From MESE01 sp036675035 (GTDB lineage Bacteria; Pseudomonadota; Gammaproteobacteria; Burkholderiales; Burkholderiaceae_D), in NCBI GenBank assembly GCA_036675035.1, contig JAKFFO010000153.1, forward strand, positions 21,006 through 85,005: 64,000 nt of DNA, given 5' to 3'. Positions within the stretch are counted from its first letter, which is position 1. Every line of letters starts with the position of its first letter. The position numbers were made by a program, and so were the translations under genes. This document shows positions 61,625-64,000 of the stretch, piece after piece. A model generated the notes under the pieces. The model was given only the letters and a program-made list of their open reading frames with translations. It was not told the origin of the DNA and ran no database searches.

Positions 61625-62485
61625 ATGCTGATCGATGAAATGAACGCCTTTGCCTTCACCGAGATGGGACGCATTGTTGCCACCATCATTGCCATCGTCA
61701 CCACGATGCTGCTACTGAAGGCGATCCAGCGCCGGGCACGGGTTACTACCAGTTCGGGCATGGAGCTGGCTCATCGGAAGGGCAACCTGGTTCTGCTGAA
61801 AAATCTGCTTCTGCTTGCCGCGCTGATCGTCATCGGCACGATCTGGGCTTCCAAGATCGCCGGCGCGGCGCTGTCCTTGGCAGCAGTCGCCGGTGCGATG
61901 CTGATCATCAGCAAGGAGTTTCTGGCGAACCTGCTCGGCACCGCGTTCCTGACCGTGTCGCGACTGTACCGTGTCGGCGATTTCATCGAAATCGACGGCG
62001 TCGCGGGCCGCGTGATCGATACCGACTTGCTGGCCACCACCATGTCGGAAGCGCTGGAAGGCGGCCAGCTGACCAGCCGCACCGTGGCGATCCCGCATTC
62101 GATATTGCTGGTCAAGCCGATACGGAATCTGACGGCCACTGGCGCCTATGTGATGAACATGCTGAAGGTCGGAGCCGACGTCAATGACGACTTGATCGCG
62201 CTGGAGTCGGCGCTGCTGGATGCCGCAAACGAAGTTTGCAAGCACTGGCTGGATGAGGCAGACGCACATTTGAAATTCGTCGAATCGCGTGAAATGATGG
62301 ACCTGCCGTCAGCCGCGCCGCGTGTGATCCTGCAACTGGTCAGTGCCAAAGAGGCAATGCTGTCGCTTCGCTACACCTGCCGTCCGAACGACCGGGTCAA
62401 GGTCGAACAGTCGATATTGCGGCGTTACCTTGCAAAACGCTCCAATCGCCAGCGTGAGGCAATGCCGGCTGCGAAAGCCGGCTAG
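61625..62485 (+). CDS. MscS-family mechanosensitive channel
   Basis: This 286-residue protein is a small-conductance mechanosensitive channel-like protein. It has three N-terminal membrane segments (residues 15-115, e.g. RIVATIIAIVTTMLLLKAI and LLLLAALIVIGTIWASKI) and the pore-beta-domain region ALSLAAVAGAMLIISKEFLA, LYRVGDFIEIDGVAGRVIDTD and VAIPHSILLVKPIRNL. The C-terminus is a charged helix. It probably protects against osmotic downshock alongside MscL (51191-51598). Confidence 0.92.
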   Translation: MLIDEMNAFAFTEMGRIVATIIAIVTTMLLLKAIQRRARVTTSSGMELAHRKGNLVLLKNLLLLAALIVIGTIWASKIAGAALSLAAVAGAMLIISKEFLANLLGTAFLTVSRLYRVGDFIEIDGVAGRVIDTDLLATTMSEALEGGQLTSRTVAIPHSILLVKPIRNLTATGAYVMNMLKVGADVNDDLIALESALLDAANEVCKHWLDEADAHLKFVESREMMDLPSAAPRVILQLVSAKEAMLSLRYTCRPNDRVKVEQSILRRYLAKRSNRQREAMPAAKAG

Positions 62486-62698
62486 TCGATTGAGAGAAGC
62501 AATTCAAAAGTGCCGGTCGCAGCTGCGGCGCATGGCGGCGTTGCAAATTCTTACGGCAACTCGCCGGCAGCGCTTTGCGCGTTGCCGTGCATGCCGACGC
62601 GGTGCCTTTTCCTGCCACGTCGGCTGTTACAGTCCACTGGTCAAAACCAGCTGACGCTTTCAATAACGATTGATTTCCAGCGAGCGAACGAACCAGTC

Positions 62699-62923
62699 TT
62701 ATTCAAGCGACCATTTGACCTGAAATTCGATTTCTTCACGGCCGTCTGATCGTTCATGTTCGACGCTGAACTCTGCCTTGACCGGTACGAAAATTCTTTC
62801 ACCGGCTATCTGGATCTCGAATTTCTCGCCGCTCTCGATCGCATCGGCAAGACGCCGCAACTTGGCGACGAATTCTGCGTTGGAATAACTGCATCCCAGA
62901 TCCCTTTGGGGTTTCGTACCCAT
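62699..62923 (-). CDS. Amphi-Trp domain protein
   Basis: This 74-residue protein has the amphi-Trp pattern: NAEFVAKLRRLADAIESGEK, then FEIQIAGERIFVPVKAEFSV and EIEFQVKWSLE, ending with the Trp that names the family. Such small proteins have unknown function. It lies between the MscS channel and a thioesterase-like gene, and the latter is upstream on its strand. Confidence 0.85.
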   Translation of the reverse strand: MGTKPQRDLGCSYSNAEFVAKLRRLADAIESGEKFEIQIAGERIFVPVKAEFSVEHERSDGREEIEFQVKWSLE

Positions 62924-62992
62924 CTTGTGCCCCTTTAAATAAACAGCTTCCTGAATTTTTTCGACCGCGTGCTTTCGTGGATGCCGGGGTCA

Positions 62993-63799
62993 TCAATCCT
63001 TGAACCAGACCATCTGGTGCGTCGTCGCCAGGAGCTGGCCGTCTTCGGACCATAGTTTCCCTTCCTGGTCGTAAAAGCCGTTATTGAAACCGTTCGCCCG
63101 TGCCTGGCCGAATGCGAAGGTTCCCGGCCTCACCGACAACGATGGAGTGTCGATATGAAAATTGATGCTCATGCTTACGGTCGAAATCGGTGATGCCGCG
63201 CCTTTGCGGACAAACAACCGAGGGATGAATGAATCGCAAAAGGCTGCGATTGCCGGAAAGTCCAGTTTTCGCGGTGGAACATCACCTATCCAGCATTGGG
63301 TAACACTTGTTTCCGTGGCGGCGTAAGGGCCGCTGTCGACATAGCGCAGATCGTAGCGCTCCAGAAACGGAAGCGATCTCGCCATCATGAATCGCTGGAA
63401 TTCCTGCGGGCCATTTACTTGGGGCATTGCGGCTTCGGTATCGCGCCATGTATTCCGCCGGATCGCAAACACCGCTGTTGCAGTAACGAGTGGCTGCTTG
63501 TCCTGGGCCTGCATTATTTCAATCTGCCAATGTTGCGTGGAGCGACCGGTGCGCACCGGGAGCGCCCGCACCATCAGCTCGCCAGCCTGGATGGCTGCCG
63601 CAAAATTAACTGTCATCGCAATCGGGTCACCGATGCGATCCGGATGGCGCAGGACCGCCTGCAGGACTGTCGCGGCAGTGACGCCGCCATATGGCGAGAT
63701 CGCGTTCCAGTAGTCATCGGATGTTCGGCCGAAAAACAGGTTCGGCCCTTCGGGATTAAGCGCGATAGCGCGGTCAAACGGATGGCGGAATTCAGACAT
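62993..63799 (-). CDS. Acyl-CoA thioesterase family protein (TesB-like)
   Basis: This 268-residue protein has two hotdog domains of the thioesterase II type: SPYGGVTAATVLQAVLRHPD with VNFAAAIQAGELMVRALPV and RSTQHWQIEIMQAQDKQPLV in the first; SMSINFHIDTPSLSVRPGTF, GQARANGFNNGFYDQEGKLW and LLATTHQMVWF in the second. It probably hydrolyses acyl-CoA esters. It ends 70 bases before the start of the amphi-Trp gene on the same strand. Confidence 0.88.
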   Translation of the reverse strand: MSEFRHPFDRAIALNPEGPNLFFGRTSDDYWNAISPYGGVTAATVLQAVLRHPDRIGDPIAMTVNFAAAIQAGELMVRALPVRTGRSTQHWQIEIMQAQDKQPLVTATAVFAIRRNTWRDTEAAMPQVNGPQEFQRFMMARSLPFLERYDLRYVDSGPYAATETSVTQCWIGDVPPRKLDFPAIAAFCDSFIPRLFVRKGAASPISTVSMSINFHIDTPSLSVRPGTFAFGQARANGFNNGFYDQEGKLWSEDGQLLATTHQMVWFKD

Positions 63800-64000
63800 G
63801 GGTATTCAAGAAAATGAAATGAGCAGGTTACCGCCCGTGAAAAAGCTGTCGCCTGGCAGGATTGGCGTCATGCCGATGCCGAACTGCCGTGGCGATGGAA
63901 CTGGCGCAGTATATTCGAGTCGGACCGCTTTCGTTCATGGGCCGCGCGTCGCATTGTGCGCAGGTCGATTCGACCATTGTTACCTGTCCGGTGGTCGGAC
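63800..64000. other. End of window, unassigned sequence
   Basis: The last 201 bases are not confidently assigned. One plus-strand frame stays open to the edge and reads AVAWQDWRHADAELPWRWNW and onward, but it lacks an obvious start codon and follows a stop near 63817. It could be the beginning of a gene with an unusual start or noise. Confidence 0.3.

Noticed and set aside
1..64000. CRISPR arrays, rRNA genes, phage or secretion clusters
   Set aside because: I looked for regularly spaced repeats, rRNA signatures and phage or conjugation genes and saw none.

Overview
The window looks like a chromosomal segment of a betaproteobacterium, most likely Burkholderiales and plausibly Oxalobacteraceae. 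This is inferred from moderately high GC, polyhydroxybutyrate genes (phaA, phaB and a distant phasin), a ClsB-YbhN lipid pair and the many small Burkholderiales-type lipoproteins and hypotheticals. No rRNA, CRISPR array, prophage or complete insertion sequence is visible. Most genes are housekeeping or envelope functions, in short operons on both strands.

Region by region: 1-2.3 kb holds the end of an amino-acid ABC ATPase and a hypothetical gene coupled to a DsbA-like protein. 2.3-4.3 kb is phaA-phaB with a strong terminator. 4.8-14 kb has small conserved proteins, an exonuclease/GIY-YIG fusion, a GNAT/BcsL-like protein, a zinc metallopeptidase, a hemerythrin remnant, an S4 protein, MAPEG and SMP-30-like proteins. 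14-20.5 kb has a decayed metallo-beta-lactamase-fold gene, an NCS2 purine permease, a LysE exporter, folE and an ECF sigma factor. 20.6-24.4 kb is a yadG-yadH exporter and an AraC regulator divergent from a lipoprotein. 26-32 kb carries a MITE-like element, a Kazal-like lipoprotein, a three-PAS hybrid histidine kinase, a SWIB protein and membrane proteins.

32.8 kb has a compact tRNA-like RNA with its own terminator. 33-38 kb has an FMN reductase, zwf and the clsB-ybhN operon. 38.5-41 kb has two further paralogs of the GNAT/BcsL-like protein. 41-50 kb is mostly small membrane and hypothetical genes, MYG1 and a phasin. 50-64 kb has a redoxin, mscL, an exported methyltransferase, a zinc aminopeptidase, a Lys/Ala-rich lipoprotein, SDR and SAM enzymes, an AraC regulator, yjbQ, psd, an M29-like protein, a MscS channel, an amphi-Trp protein and a thioesterase.

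Physiological themes are PHB carbon storage, phospholipid synthesis (ClsB, Psd), osmotic safety valves (MscL, MscS) and envelope lipoproteins. The most unusual items are the tRNA-like RNA, the three-member acyltransferase-like family, two small dispersed repeat families, and a methyltransferase with an export signal. All family assignments come from reading motifs by eye; no database search was run.
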